Position numbers and translations under genes: made by a program
Shown here: positions 22,172-34,400 of the stretch, piece after piece
Position numbering within the stretch: the stretch's first letter is position 1
How the letters are laid out: the number at the start of each line of letters is the position of its first letter
Notes under the pieces: generated by a model
Databases searched by the model: none
What the model was told of the DNA's origin: nothing
Seen by the model: only the letters and a program-made list of their open reading frames with translations
Assembly (NCBI GenBank): GCA_030386875.1
Contig: CM059558.1
Span: forward strand, 3,791,501 to 3,855,500
Source: Morinoia aosen
Taxonomy: Eukaryota > Arthropoda > Malacostraca > Amphipoda > Talitridae
Direction: 5' to 3'
Length of the DNA stretch: 64,000 bases

Positions 22172-22635
22172 TCTTGCCTGCCTAGCTCACCCGATCACCT
22201 TTGTTATTTACTTACTAACCTTTTTAATTACCACTGATCTATTCACTTACTTTCATTCTAATATACTCTCAAACTACTATGTCAAATTTTGAACTTATCG
22301 CTTACTTTACGGTGTGAATGAGGGTGTGCTCTTGGATCAGCTAAAACCTTATAACGGATCACTAGTCAGCCTGACTAGGACGAGCTGAGAGAACTGAATT
22401 CCTAATCTTTGCTAAATTCATTACCCTGGGCCGGACTTGTGGACAGCTCACAGCTGCCATTCATCTCCTGGTAATTCTTTCAGAGCCCCTTGCCTGATCG
22501 TAATTACTAAACTACTCCTGCTCTGCACGAGCATAATTCTTCTCTTAACTTCCTTAACTCGTCTTATCGACTCAACGAGAGATCACACTCAGGAATAATT
22601 GACTCAGGATAGCGTAAGGGTTGTTGTTTTGATTA

Positions 22636-22830
22636 GTGATAAAGTTAGGTACCTTATACATAACTGACAAATTTAGCCACCGAGTGAAGGCCAGCGTAAG
22701 TTCGTCGACAAAAACCATATGCCCGGTCTGTACTATTCATACCGACGAAACCAAACACCGCATTGAACGTTGTCGTATGAGAAATTCCTTGGACTGCCTT
22801 GCCAGCTATCAGAACAACAGACAAACATGA
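22636..22830 (+). pseudogene. Possible non-LTR retrotransposon 3' fragment (CCHC)
   Basis: The translation contains CPVCTIHTDETKHRIERC, that is C-x2-C, then ET-x-H and a final C. This resembles the zinc motif that follows reverse transcriptase in R1/Jockey-like elements. No reverse transcriptase sequence was found next to it, so it is at best a small relic. Confidence 0.3.
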
Positions 22831-23675
22831 AACTGCTGTCGCTACCCGTGAGAGAGAGGCTGCAACGGCTCAACGACCACGGTCATGCTCGACTACGAGC
22901 GAACGATAACGAACGATAGAATGGGCATTCCTATAGGTTCTTGCCATTCTGTACTGTTACGAATCAGATAGTTTCGGTTACCAGCGGCAACGTCCCCTCG
23001 ATCACATCAGCTACATGAAGTCTTGGGAAGGGGAGAGAATATTATTCGGGTAGGAGACCTCATCTCGAAAGGGACTTCGATTGGGGCCAATATTTGACTT
23101 AGAAATATTTTGGACTCAGTCGGCACCCTGAGCTAATTCGTGTGATACTTCTGCATCTGAGTTGTTGAACTACGTCTGAAACGTTAAATTAACGTAAATC
23201 CGAGATTCTGTAATACAATTATTGTCGCTGGACTTTTTAAAAGTTTAGGGCTGTAATATTTTCTTGTCCCCTGATTGCGTGTCCTTGTGATGTCACATCA
23301 TGTGTGCATCATCATTTTCATTAAAAGGAAATCATTGGCCAATATTCGTGTATTCAACCTTTGAACTTGATGAAGAATTGACGATTGAAAAATCATGATT
23401 GGAGAAGAACGTCATTAGAAAATGAGCGATGAATAGCAATGATTTCGCGAACGTAAAGGACCACGCCAAGAAATAAAAGCAAAAAAAAAAATAAATAGCA
23501 ATACTAAGACGTTCATGAAGGCAATACATTTTGTCCCATTTTCACATTTCTTGAAACTATAATTTTTGCCCACGTATTTTCTCTCGAACATATTAACGAA
23601 ATTGTTATTCTTGTTGTATTATCGGCAACTGTAACTGCAACTTGGGGCTCGAGTAGCCAAAGTAAGGCGGTGGTT

Positions 23676-24016
23676 TCAGGACTCTGTTCAGGGCTCTATT
23701 CATGGCTCTGTTCAGGGCTCTGTTCAAAGCTCTGTTCAGGGCTCTTTTCAGGACTCTGTTCAGGCTCTGTTTAGGGCTCTGTTCAGGGCTCAATTCAGGG
23801 CTCTGTTCAGGGCTCTGTTCAGGACTATGTTCAGAGCTCTGTTCAGGGCTCTGTTCAAGGCTCTGTTCAGGGCTCTGTTAAGGGCTTTGTTCAAAGCTCT
23901 GTTCAGTGCTCTGTTCAGGACTATGTTCAGAGCTCTGTTCAGGGCTCTGTTCAAGGCTCTGTTCAGGGCTCTGTTAAGGGCTTTGTTCAGAGCTCTGTTC
24001 AGTGCTCTGTTCAGGA
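23676..24016. repeat. 12-bp minisatellite (GCTCTGTTCAGG)n
   Basis: About 27 imperfect tandem copies of GCTCTGTTCAGG with variants (CAAG, CAAAG, TAAGG). Because the unit is 12 bases, several frames stay open on both strands, giving repetitive peptides of about 100 residues (ALNR or ALFR repeats). These are a consequence of the repeat, not evidence of a gene. Confidence 0.85.
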
Positions 24017-26564
24017 CGCCGAATTTTATTCCACGCTCCGTGCACTGTCGGCGTGCACGAAATGATTCATCAATACAAAGCAAACCAAGTGATAACAAAT
24101 GCTATTGCAGAGAAGATAAAGAGCTGAACATTCTAGTTTTTCAGAAGATATCAGAATGCTAGGGTCACGACATCATCTTTCCACACCCAGTTCTAAGTTT
24201 CTCCAAATCAATTAGTGTCATTAAATTTAAGAACTTCGCTGATGGCTTTATATTGACTTATGAGCTGTTCTTTGACAATTTTGAATCACGACCGCCCAGA
24301 GCGTTGGCCTATATGATATTGTCATCAGTTTATTCCTATACTTCTATGCAATAAACTCTGTACAAACGGAGAGATTTACCGGTATGATAAGTTTGTTTGC
24401 ACAACCTACAGGACAAGTTTCTCACCTAACTATTGAAGGGATACGGTTCCTCTAACGTTCAGTGAACTATACTAGGGAACGCAAGAGAAGTTGGTCATGA
24501 ATTGGCTTGGATACAATGACGCCATCTACAGCCCTTTTTGAGGTAGTGCGTCCATAAAAAATTCGAGTAAACATTCGAAAGAATTTATCTGTGAAATAAA
24601 CGGCAAATAAGCCCCTCTGAAATGACAGTCTCATATTATCATCATTGTTGTTCCCCCACACTTTCACTTCGACACATGCAACCTTCCTCCCAGCCGCTGC
24701 TAGTGAAAGCCATCGGCGTTAGATTTACTTCCATTGTTCGTGTTATAACTCACGTAAGATTCCTCGCAAGCAAATCGAAGCATGACAGGCGAATGATATT
24801 CATGATGTCGAATGAACTGGCGAACTTTACAGGTTGTGCTCGACCAATTAAACAATCGCTCAAATGAAGAACGCTTACAATCATGAATAATTGATCAAAT
24901 GGATTTGCCAGCTGATTATTTATTGCTCATAATACAAAAGTGCATTGGAAATGCTGACAACACACATTGACATCATTCGATGCTGTCTGTAACGTCTACT
25001 GCAACAACCGTCAGGAGTTACGACCACACCAGCTCAGTTACTGCCCCTCACTCAGGTTTGAAATAACCTGTTGGAACGATGAGTCACAATTGGGAAAAGT
25101 TTCAACGTTCAGTGAAAGTCTTCGAAAAATGTAAATAAGATCTAAAAAGCAAAGAAAACATTAGCCACCAGAAAACTTAGATGAGAGTAAAGATCTTTTC
25201 TGCCGTGAAGAAGTAATTTCAAATCAGTAGAAGAAGCCTCACATGTTACGTAAGTCATAATCCTCCGGGAAGTCACTAGCAAAGGCGCAGCCAACATGAC
25301 TCACATCCCTGAACATTTACATAAGTGGTCCGGTGTGTACCAGAAGACTTGCCGAGCTGATTCGGATCTGGCGGCAAACATTTGATGTTAGCAATGACGC
25401 TCACAGGGCTCTCGATTTCGGGCCCCTGAATTTGCAAGGGTTAAACAACTTATCAGCCGTGTGATGGACAGCGGAGCCAATTAGAGAGCATTTCAAATAA
25501 GACTCCGCGGTTTTAATAGAGTTTTCTAGAAAGGAATAAATTTAGAATTAGATTTTCATCCCACGGACATTACCAAGTCAAAATGTGGCGCACTAAAATT
25601 AAGTTTCTTACATTGAAGTGATCACACCGTGTGGCGCACACCTGCCCTCTACTGCGGGGAGGTAATTCAGATAAAAAATTAGTTGTTACCGCAATGTTTC
25701 CGTCATTTACTGTAATTTTTTTACTGTGTAATGTGTAAGTCTTCTTTCACTCTGCATGTAGGGAAAAATACGTGAACATTGAAAGGCGTTTACAAATCTT
25801 TTGAGCGGCAATATTTAACCTTGATTGTCATTTAAAAACGACGCTTAGTCGGATAAACCTAAGGGACTTACAAAAGGATGCTCAAAAGAACATGTCCTAA
25901 ATACTCAAGAAACTTCTCTGAGGTCGCACCGACGCTGAGGGGACAGTAGCTTTTGAGTGCTGGGAGTGTGCCCGTGTGTGTATGCGGTGCGCTCAGCTCA
26001 GTGCGGGGTAGCTCGCTTTGGGCGATGTTCAGGCTGATTATAGTTATTTTAGAGCATAGCTTCACTTTTTGAGTGTTCTCTGGAACTTTCTTGTCCTAGA
26101 ATACTCTTTCTCCTGAAAGAATTCTGGAAGTGTATGTTAGAAAGAGTGAACAAAGTTGGAGAAACAGTGAAGTTTTGTTTGAAATCACCGAACCGCAGAA
26201 TTGGACGACAATGTTTGTTCTAGAAACAATTCGTTTAGAAGCGACGTAGTCATTTGAACCTGTTGAAAAAAGCTATAAAAATACGTTGAATAAAATATAA
26301 AAATTGTGATTGAAAATTAAGGAGCAACATCTCCTGTTCGAAACCTCCCCCTATTCAGTTAAGTCGACTTAGTTTTTCATGTAAATGCCGACTTAAGAAA
26401 ACACTGCTGTGACCGAGAAATAAAGTTAGTTTTTGTTTGTATTTCTCATGTACAGGATTAGCCTTACTGCAGATATCGATGAACTGCAGGATTTCCCGTA
26501 AGCAGGTTTCAAAACCGAAATCGTGTAATCTGTACTGACATTGTAACGCATTTATTTCTAATAA
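24017..26564. other. Intergenic stretch
   Basis: No supported gene. The part at 25260-25520 shares TTTGCAAGG(C/G)T(C/T)AAACAAC and the GAGCCAATTA(G)/GTGCCAATCA pattern with 21168-21420. Small open frames show no recognisable product. Confidence 0.35.
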
Positions 26565-27191
26565 TCTATATATTAATACGCTTAAAACTAAATTCGTGGG
26601 TAACGCTCTACATCTAATAGGCTTGATAGGATAGGTGAGTTAGGGGAGGGTATTTATATTATTTATTTTATAATAAGTATTTTTTAAGGGTAATTTTTAT
26701 TATATTTGGTAATTTATTTTTGATTTGTCAACTTTTGGTAATTGGGTAATTATTTTATAATTTATTTCAATTATTTTTTATTCATTTATTTTTCAAATTT
26801 TCATTTTTTTCAACTTTTCTTTTTCTGGTAATTGTTATTTATTTTTTTATTTTTTATTCATTCGCAATTTTTAATTGTTTTTTTTTATTTTGTTTCATTT
26901 TTATATTTTTTTTGATTTGTTCTAAATTTCAATTTTTCTTTTTTTTCATTTTTTCATTTATTCCAAATTTTATTTATTTTTATTTTTTCATTTTTTCCAA
27001 ATTTTTTTTTATTTTTTCATTTCTTTTCAATTTATTTATTTTTCTCAATTTGTTATTTATTTATTTATCATTCATTTATTTTTCTCTATTTTTGCATATT
27101 TATTTTTAAATTATGCATAGGTTGTTCATATCATTTTATTTTTTTTTTGTTTTTTTCATTTTTTCAATTTTTATGTGCCATTTTTTCAATA
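26565..27191 (+). mobile_element. Helitron-like unit a1 (5' part only)
   Basis: It starts TCTATATATTAATACG after an A, followed by GCTTAAAACTAAATTCG and a T-rich tract of about 550 bp. It has no 3' hairpin or CTAG and stops at ...ATTTTTTCAATA, where the next unit begins. Confidence 0.7.
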
Positions 27192-29195
27192 TCTATATAT
27201 TAATACGCTTAAAACTAAATTTGTGGGTAACGCTCTACATCTAATAGGCTTGATAGGATAGGTGAGTTAGGGGAGGGTATTTATAATATTTATGTTTAAT
27301 TAGGTATTTTTTATACGTTAATTTTTATTTTATTTGGTAATTTATATTTGATTTGGTAACTTTCGTTAATTTGGTAATAATTTTATAATTTATTTCAATT
27401 TTTTTTATTCATTTATTTTTTAAATTTTCAATTTTTTTAAAACTTTTAATTTTTTTTGTAATTGTTATTTGTTTTTTAGTTTTTTATTCACTCCCAATTT
27501 TTAATTGTTTTTTTTCATTTCTTTGTTTATTTTTTTTCTAAATTTAAATGTTTTATTGTTTTTCAATTTGTCATTTTTCCAAATTTAATTTTTTATTTTT
27601 TTCATTTTTCCAAATTTTATTTTTTTTATTTTTTCATTTTTCCAATTTTTTTTATTTTTTCAATTTTTTTTCAATTTATAGTCATGATCAGTATAGGTTA
27701 GGTTAGGATAGGTTAGGTCAGGATAGGTTAGGTTAGGATAGGTTTGGTTAGGATAGTTAGCATAGGTTAAGTAATGTTGATGACATTTATTCACGGGCCA
27801 ATGGTTTTTATGTTTGACATATTATCAGGAAAGCTTCCGTTAGCATAGGATAGGTTAGTGTATACATGTTAGGATAGGTTAGGTTAAAATATGTTGTTAG
27901 AACTTGTTGGTTAATGTTGACCGAATTTTCTCACGCGTACACCTAGCTTAACGATTACATTGGTTAAGTTAGGTTAGGATACGATGGAATAAGTTAGGTG
28001 AGTATAGGTTAGGATATGATAGGTTAGGATATGATAGGTTATGATATGATAGGTTATGATATGATAGGTTATGATATGATAGGTTAGGATAAGATATGTT
28101 TGGATATGATATGTTTGGATATGATATGTTTGGATATGAAACGTTTGGATAGGATAGGTTAGGATAGGATAGAATAGGTTTGGATAGGATAGGTTAGGAT
28201 AGGATGGGTAAGGATAGGATAGGCTTTGATTGAATAGGTCAGGAAGAGACAGGTTAGAATGTTCGGTTAGGAGCTATAGCTTACGTTAGAATGGGTTATT
28301 GTTGAATTTGTTAGATAATGTTGATGAAATTTTTGCACGGGGACACGATTTTTTATTTTTGACATATCATCAGTATAGCTTCGATTAGGGTAGGTTAGGA
28401 TAGGTTAGGTAGATTATGTCGATGAAATTTTTCACGGATTGACGGTTTTTTATGTTTGTCATATTATCAGGATAGGATTGATTTAAGATATGTTAGGCTA
28501 GGATAGGTTAGGTAATGTTGACAGAATTTTATCAAGGATCCACGTTTTTTATGTTTGACATATTTTCATGATAGGTTTGGTTAGCTTAGGTCAGGAAGAG
28601 TTAGGTTAGAATATGTTAGGTTGGGATAGCTTAGGTTAGAATGGGTTATGGTCGAATTTGTTAGATAATGTTGAGGAAATTTTTTAACGGGTACACGTTT
28701 TTTATTTTTGACATATTATCAGGTTAGGATAAGTTAGGTTAGGGTAGGTTAGGTAGGTTATGTCGACGAAATTTTTTACGGCTTGATGCTTTTTATTTTT
28801 TCCTAATTATCAAGATGGCTTCACTTAGGATACGATAAGTTGAGATAGGATAGGTAGTATATGTTAGTTTTGGATGAGTTAGGTTAAAATATGTTATGTA
28901 AGAATTTGTTAGGTAATATTGACCGAATTTTTTCACGGGTCCACCTAGCCTTAGGATGACGTTGGTTAAAGTTAGGTTAGGATGGGATATGTTAGGTTAG
29001 GATAGATTTGGTTAGCATATGTTAGGACCAGATAGGTTAGAATATGTTAGGACAAGATAGGTTAGAATATGTTAGGACAAGATAGGTTAGAATATGTTAT
29101 GTTCAAATTTGTTAAATAATGTTGACGGAATTTTCTCACGGGTTCCCAAAGCTTATTGATGACATTGTCCGTGGAATTTCCACGGGTCCTGCTAG
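27192..29195 (+). mobile_element. Helitron-like unit b1 (complete, non-autonomous)
   Basis: The 5' end is TCTATATATTAATACG. The 3' end is the 17-base palindrome CCGTGGAATTTCCACGG (29169-29185), a 6-base spacer and CTAG (29192-29195). This matches the Helitron plan: 5' TC, a hairpin 6-12 bases before CTRR, and no terminal inverted repeat. The interior is a T-rich tract, then arrays of GGTTAGGATAGG-type repeats. No Rep/helicase is encoded. Confidence 0.78.
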
Positions 29196-29801
29196 TCTAT
29201 ATATTAATACGCTTAAAACTAAATTCGTGGGTAACGCTCTACATCTAATAGGCTTGATAGGATAGGTGAGTTAGGGGAGGGAATTTATATTATTTATTTG
29301 ATAATAAGTGTTTTTAAAGGTTAATTTTTATTATATTTGGTAATTTATTTTTGATTTGTTAACTTTCGTTAATTGGGTAATTATTTTATAATTTATTTCA
29401 ATTATTTTTTATTCATGTATTTTTTAAATTTTCATTTTTTTAACTTTTAATTTGCTTGTAATTGTTATTTATTTTTTAATTTTTTATTCATTCGCAATTT
29501 TTAATTTTTTTATTTATATTTTTTTTTTAATTTTACATTTTTTCATTTATTCTATATTTTAATTTTTTTTTCATTTTTTCATGTATTCCAAATTTTATTT
29601 TATTTTTTCATTTTTTCAAATTTTTTTTGTTTTCATTTTTTTTCAATTTATTTATTTTTCTCAATTTGTTATTTTTTATTTATCATTTATTTATTTTCCT
29701 CTATTTTTGCATATTGTTTTTTAAATTATGCATAGGTTCATATCATTATATTTTTTTTTGTTTTTTCATTTTTTTAATTTTTATGTGCCATTTTTTCAAT
29801 A
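29196..29801 (+). mobile_element. Helitron-like unit a2 (5' part only)
   Basis: It begins directly after the CTAG of the previous unit and closely matches unit a1. It ends at the same ATTTTTTCAATA junction, where unit a3 starts. Confidence 0.68.
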
Positions 29802-29977
29802 TCTATATATTAATACGCTTAAAACTAAATTCGTGGGTAACGCTCTACATCTAATAGGCTTGATAGGATAGGTGAGTTAGGGGAGGGTATTTATATTATT
29901 TATTTTATAATAAGTATTTTTTAAGGGTAATTTTTATTATGTTTGGTAATTTATTTTTGATTTGTTAACTTCTGGTA

Positions 29978-29982
29978 ATAGG
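29978..29982. repeat. Target site duplication, left (ATAGG)
   Basis: ATAGG precedes the 5' LTR and recurs at 38827-38831 after the 3' LTR. Five base pairs is typical for BEL/Pao integration. Confidence 0.85.
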
Positions 29983-30426
29983 TGTATAAAATATTACATT
30001 AAAAATACTAAAATCATAAATGTAACTAAGACTTGGGTGTCTGATAGCGTTCTGTCGGTAGCATACTTGTCGCAACCTATTATGTCGATGCCAACGTGTA
30101 GTCGGCTCGCACCGTTCAATGGTCGGCAGACACCTCGCTAACCCAACCGTGCTCACACGGCTCAGCTCTTTTATACTATTCAGCCTGTCATCGCCACCAT
30201 GACGTACAACCTCATCCGTGGAACCATGAAGTGCCAACCAGGCATGTGTTGCTAGTTTCCCTAAGTGCCTCGCCGGCTAGGGGGAGCGTTCGCTGGAGGG
30301 CGCTGGAGCCGGTCATCGGCGTCTCGCTATGTCTTCGGGCCGTGTCTACGGGAAGCTCTTCTCCGGCACCTGGGACGTCGACGCTCCGCTGCTCTACATG
30401 CGAGCCCAAGGGATGTATCGGACGCG

Positions 30427-31009
30427 GTAAGTGTGCTGTCGGTAGGGACGCTTTCGTCAGACACCCTTGTCCGTAGGTCCAAGGCACTCTGCCTTGATAA
30501 ACGTCCCGCTTCTCGGTCCTAGTATCAAATCAACGCAGCCTAACTGAATTTCTTATACTTGAACAACTTGTTCCGTTAATTCCATTTATATTGGAACTTG
30601 TTCGTCAATTCTACTTATATTTAAACTTGAGCTTGCTCGTTAAACTTAAACTTAAACTTGAGCTTGCTCGTTAACCTTAAACTTAAACTTGAGCTTGCTC
30701 GTTAACCTTAAACTTAAACTTGAGCTTGCTCGTTAAACTTAAACTTAAACTTGAGCTTGCTCGTTAAACTTAAACTTAAACTTGAGCTTGCTCGTTAAAC
30801 TTAAACTTAAACTTGAGCTTGCTCGTTAAACTTAAACTTAAACTTGAGCTTGCTCGTTAAACTTAAACTTAAACTTGAGCTTGCTCGGTAAAACTTAAAC
30901 TTAAACTTGAGCTTGCTCGGTAAAACTTAAACTTAAACTTGAGCTTGCTCGGTAAAACTCTAACCTATAACTTAAAATTGAATTCTTTCTTACGTTTTGT
31001 AATTTTCAG
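30427..31009 (+). other. Intron-like segment inside the 5' LTR
   Basis: A consensus donor (GACGCG|GTAAGT) and a consensus acceptor (TTTTGTAATTTTCAG|A) enclose the minisatellite. The same pair in the 3' LTR is 37830-38567. Joining the flanks keeps upstream frames open, for example the frame starting at 30265 continues MAAIVEAVCGLPPEA. If genomic RNA were spliced here the intron would be lost at the next reverse transcription, so splicing, if real, must be partial. Confidence 0.4.
30621..30953 (+). repeat. 31-bp minisatellite in the 5' LTR (11 units)
   Basis: The unit is three TTAAAC blocks, then TTGAGC, TTGCTC and G (31 bp). The last units carry an extra GTAAAAC variant. The 3' LTR has 16 units at about 38024-38518. 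Confidence 0.9.
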
Positions 31010-31268
31010 ATGGCTGCTATTGTGGAAGCCGTATGTGGGCTACCGCCGGAAGCGCCGCGCCCGGCGTGTTGCGTCTCTGCATGCTAAATCCGCCGGCTCT
31101 TTTACGAACCCCTAAAATCTCCTGGCTTATCAGCAAACCCCACTCAACTTCTTTGCTGTATTCGTTAATGTAATCTCACCCGTAACGAATTACCTTTATT
31201 TTATACGGGTTACGAAATAAATTGAATAAATTAAAATGTTATACTTTGCCCACTCGGTTTTTTCAATA

Positions 31269-31286
31269 TGGCGCCCAACGTGGGGC
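31269..31286 (+). promoter_or_regulatory. Primer binding site, tRNA-Lys(CTT)
   Basis: TGGCGCCCAACGTGGGGC starts on the base after the LTR and is an exact complement of the 3' end of animal tRNA-Lys(CTT) (GCCCCACGTTGGGCGCCA, from memory). Its position fixes the LTR edge. Confidence 0.88.
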
Positions 31287-31468
31287 CGAGTGGGGCTCGT
31301 GTTTGCGTCCGTCTCGTGAGCGCGCTTTCCCTGCGGTCCGGCGAGTCACTTCGTGTCCTGTACTTTATCGGCAGTGGGCGTTCGTGCGTTGGTGCGTATT
31401 CGTGTGAGGCTTGAGCTAACTTTGCGTGTTGTGGTATAACGAGGTGTCTCATTTAAATAATAAACAAA

Positions 31469-34400
31469 ATGGATTTAAAATATTTGAAGCACAGTCGAAA
31501 ATATGTGAGATCAGAAGTTACTAAAATTAATAATGATGTTCTTGCTAATTCTAATGTTTACTCTCTTAGCATCAAGCGCCTGACCATCAAACGACTGCAA
31601 ACCTTACAGGCGGAGCTTAAAGAGTCGAATAATTCGATTAGTAAAGCTTTGTTTGAGGATAAAGATGCGGACGACTCTCTTTATCAGGAAGAGTATGACT
31701 CTTGTGTCGAATACGACAATAAAATAATGTCTGCATTAAGTATTCTCGAAGCTTCTACGGAAGAAAATACTTCCAGCCAAAATTTGTCGAGAGAGCAGAG
31801 CTTGCCCAATAAACTAAAATTGCCTTCTGTTCCCTTACCAGAGTATTCTCATTCTCCAGGGGAGGACTTGACAAAGTTCTTTTTGAATTTTGAAAACGTT
31901 CTGGGTAAATATGCACTTTCCGGCTACGAGAAGTTCATTTTGCTTCAGCAGCAGCTGCGTGGTGCGCCTCTCACCCTGATCAAATCTCTGGAGATGGGTA
32001 AGCAGAACTATGAATCGGCTAAGGCCTTGCTGGTAAAAGCTTTTGCGTCTACTCTGACTAGACAATACGAAATTGTTAAGGACCTATCCGAAATGAAGCT
32101 AGGAGTATCAGACGATCCCTTTGAGTACATTGGGAAGATGAGACTTCTAGTAGAGTCCTTCGAGATTTTAAATATTGATGCTAAGACTGTGCTTCAATAC
32201 TTCTTTTGGCAAGGCATGAACGATAAATTTCAAAGTCAATTTATACAAGTTACAAATAAAACTAAGCCTTCCCTTGAGGAATTAATGAGTAATATATTTG
32301 ATGTTACAGAGAGGTATGTCAATGCCCAGAAAGGAAGTTCTGCCTCCAAAATTTCATCTAAACAGGAAAGTTCTCGCGCTCAATTAGCGTCTCACGCTGT
32401 AAACATTCACAGCCCTGATCGGGTAGAGAGACCGAAATTTTGTTCATTGTGCGATGACTCTTCTCATCCTACATTCAAATGCACTGTATTTCTTTCTCCT
32501 GAGCAGAAAAGGGAAAAATTGAAGTCCCTTAACGGGTGTATAAAGTGTGCCCGTCTTTCTCATAAGGCTGACAATTGCAGGTTTAGATTTAAAAGTAGCT
32601 GCTTTAATTGTTCTAAATTTCATCACACATTCCTGTGTCCGGTGGGGAAGTCACCTACGCTCCCTGCCTCCAGCTCTTTGAAAGGTAATTTAAAATCTAA
32701 TGGCCAGAACTTCAAACCTAAGAACAAGTCTGAGCAGCCCGAGTCTTCTAGGGTATTGTCTGGTTCTACTTGGATTGGGCAGGTGTCGATTTCGCTATCC
32801 AGCTCGTGTGGCAAAGATGCTATAATACCGACTTTCAGCTTAGAGCAGAAAGGTTATGTGGTGCGGGCAATGAGAGATAGTGGATGCCAACCTAATTTTA
32901 TCACTGAACAGACTGCGAAGGCTCTTGACCTTGAAACTATTAATCCCTCTTTGAACATTACAGTTAATGGCTTCAATGCGAGCGAGACCTACAACACTAG
33001 ATCAGTCAAGTGTTGCCCGTTCGGCGAAGGCTACTTGGAAGCAATTTGTGTTCCCGCGATTAAGACTGACATATCTCTGCCGGGGTTAAACAAAATAACA
33101 GATTCCTTCGTCGCGGGGGGCTATAAATTGGCTGATAAATTTCTACTCGACAGGTCCGAACGCATTAATAATGTAAACTTCATATTGGGCAACGGCGACG
33201 CAGCGTTCTTGCCTCAAATTGACGAGACCTTCGGTAACCCTCCTTGTTCAATGTTTTCAAAGACCGCTGTTGGAGTATTGCTGGGGGGAAGCGTAGAAAA
33301 TTTAACCAAAAATTTACCTTACTTGCCAAGTGCAGGTCCCTCTGGTATAATTAGTCACAGTGTGACCTTCCAACAACCGGCTCATTCTCCTACGGCCCCT
33401 CAAATTGATGAGGTCCATGCGGACGGTTCTACCTCGGAGGGCGGGCATAACTTCGAGCCACACTCCACTGATGGAGATTTGGCACATCAAAATCGTGAGT
33501 TCGAAGTTGTCTGTCCAAAAGATATCGGAGATTCCTCCTTGTCTAAACTTTTACAAACTGTCCTATGTCAGCAGTCTAAACGAGTTTTTAACTATGATGA
33601 ACGCCCGTATGAAGAAAATAGAGTAGAAGATGAGGATGAAATTGTGCAGTACGTTCTAAATTCTACCAGTAAAGCGGAGGATGGCAGATTAGTTATGCCC
33701 TTAATTTGGAATTACAAAGTGTGCGATTTATTGGGCTCAAATTTCCATTTATCAAAGAAAGTACTTGCGAGTAACTTTCAAAAATTACAAAAAAGCCCAG
33801 AGAAATTAAAAATGTACGATCAGGTTTTTGCTGATCAAGTAAAAGAGGGCATTATTGAGCCTGTTGGCGACATAAATCTGTTCCTAAGCGAAAATCCTAC
33901 TGCAAGTTTTCTACCTCATATGGGAATTTTCAAAATGAACCGGGAGAGTACGAAGTGTCGCGTGGTTTATCTGTCGAATCTTTGTGAGCAGGACATGAAT
34001 AAGCCAAAAACAATTTCCCATAATCAGGCTATGCTGAGCGGCCCAAATGTGAACCAAAAAATTTCTACAGTTGTACTGCACCTGAGATTTGATAAGCTGT
34101 TGCTAACGTTCGACCTGAAGAAGGCTTTTTTGAACATTGCACTAAATCCCATTGACCAAGTCCGTCTCTTGCTTCTTTGGTACAAAAATATTTCGAAGTC
34201 CGACTACAGACTGGTGGCATATAAGCATAAGAGACTGGCGTTTGGGCTAAGATGTTCCCCCTTTTTACTTATGATGGCGCTGCATATAATTCTTGTGCTA
34301 GATGCTCGGTTTGACGAGAGTTCATTAAGAGAACTTAAAAAACTTATTTTTGGCCTGTCCTATATGGACAATTTGGCGGTAACTGCAAACGATTCCTCTT

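Larger units (their letters stand above)
29983..31268 (+). repeat. 5' LTR of the BEL/Pao element
   Basis: 1286 bp, from TGTATAAAAT to TTTTTTCAATA. It holds a TATA-like TTTATACT near 30170, a start codon in strong context (GCCACCATGA, 30199) opening a 17-codon frame, a GC-rich block, 11 copies of GCTTGCTCG in a 31-bp minisatellite, and AATAAA signals at 31216 and 31225. The GC-rich block is open on several frames of both strands, probably because of its composition. Confidence 0.9.

Noticed and set aside
30212..30522. Overlapping GC-rich open frames on both strands of the LTR (repeated at 37615-37925)
   Set aside because: They are frames of one GC-rich block on opposite strands, without family motifs. 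Only the splice-site observation was kept.
30621..30953. Regular 31-bp repeats resembling a CRISPR array
   Set aside because: The repeats are contiguous with no unique spacers, lie inside a retrotransposon LTR, and the genome is eukaryotic.
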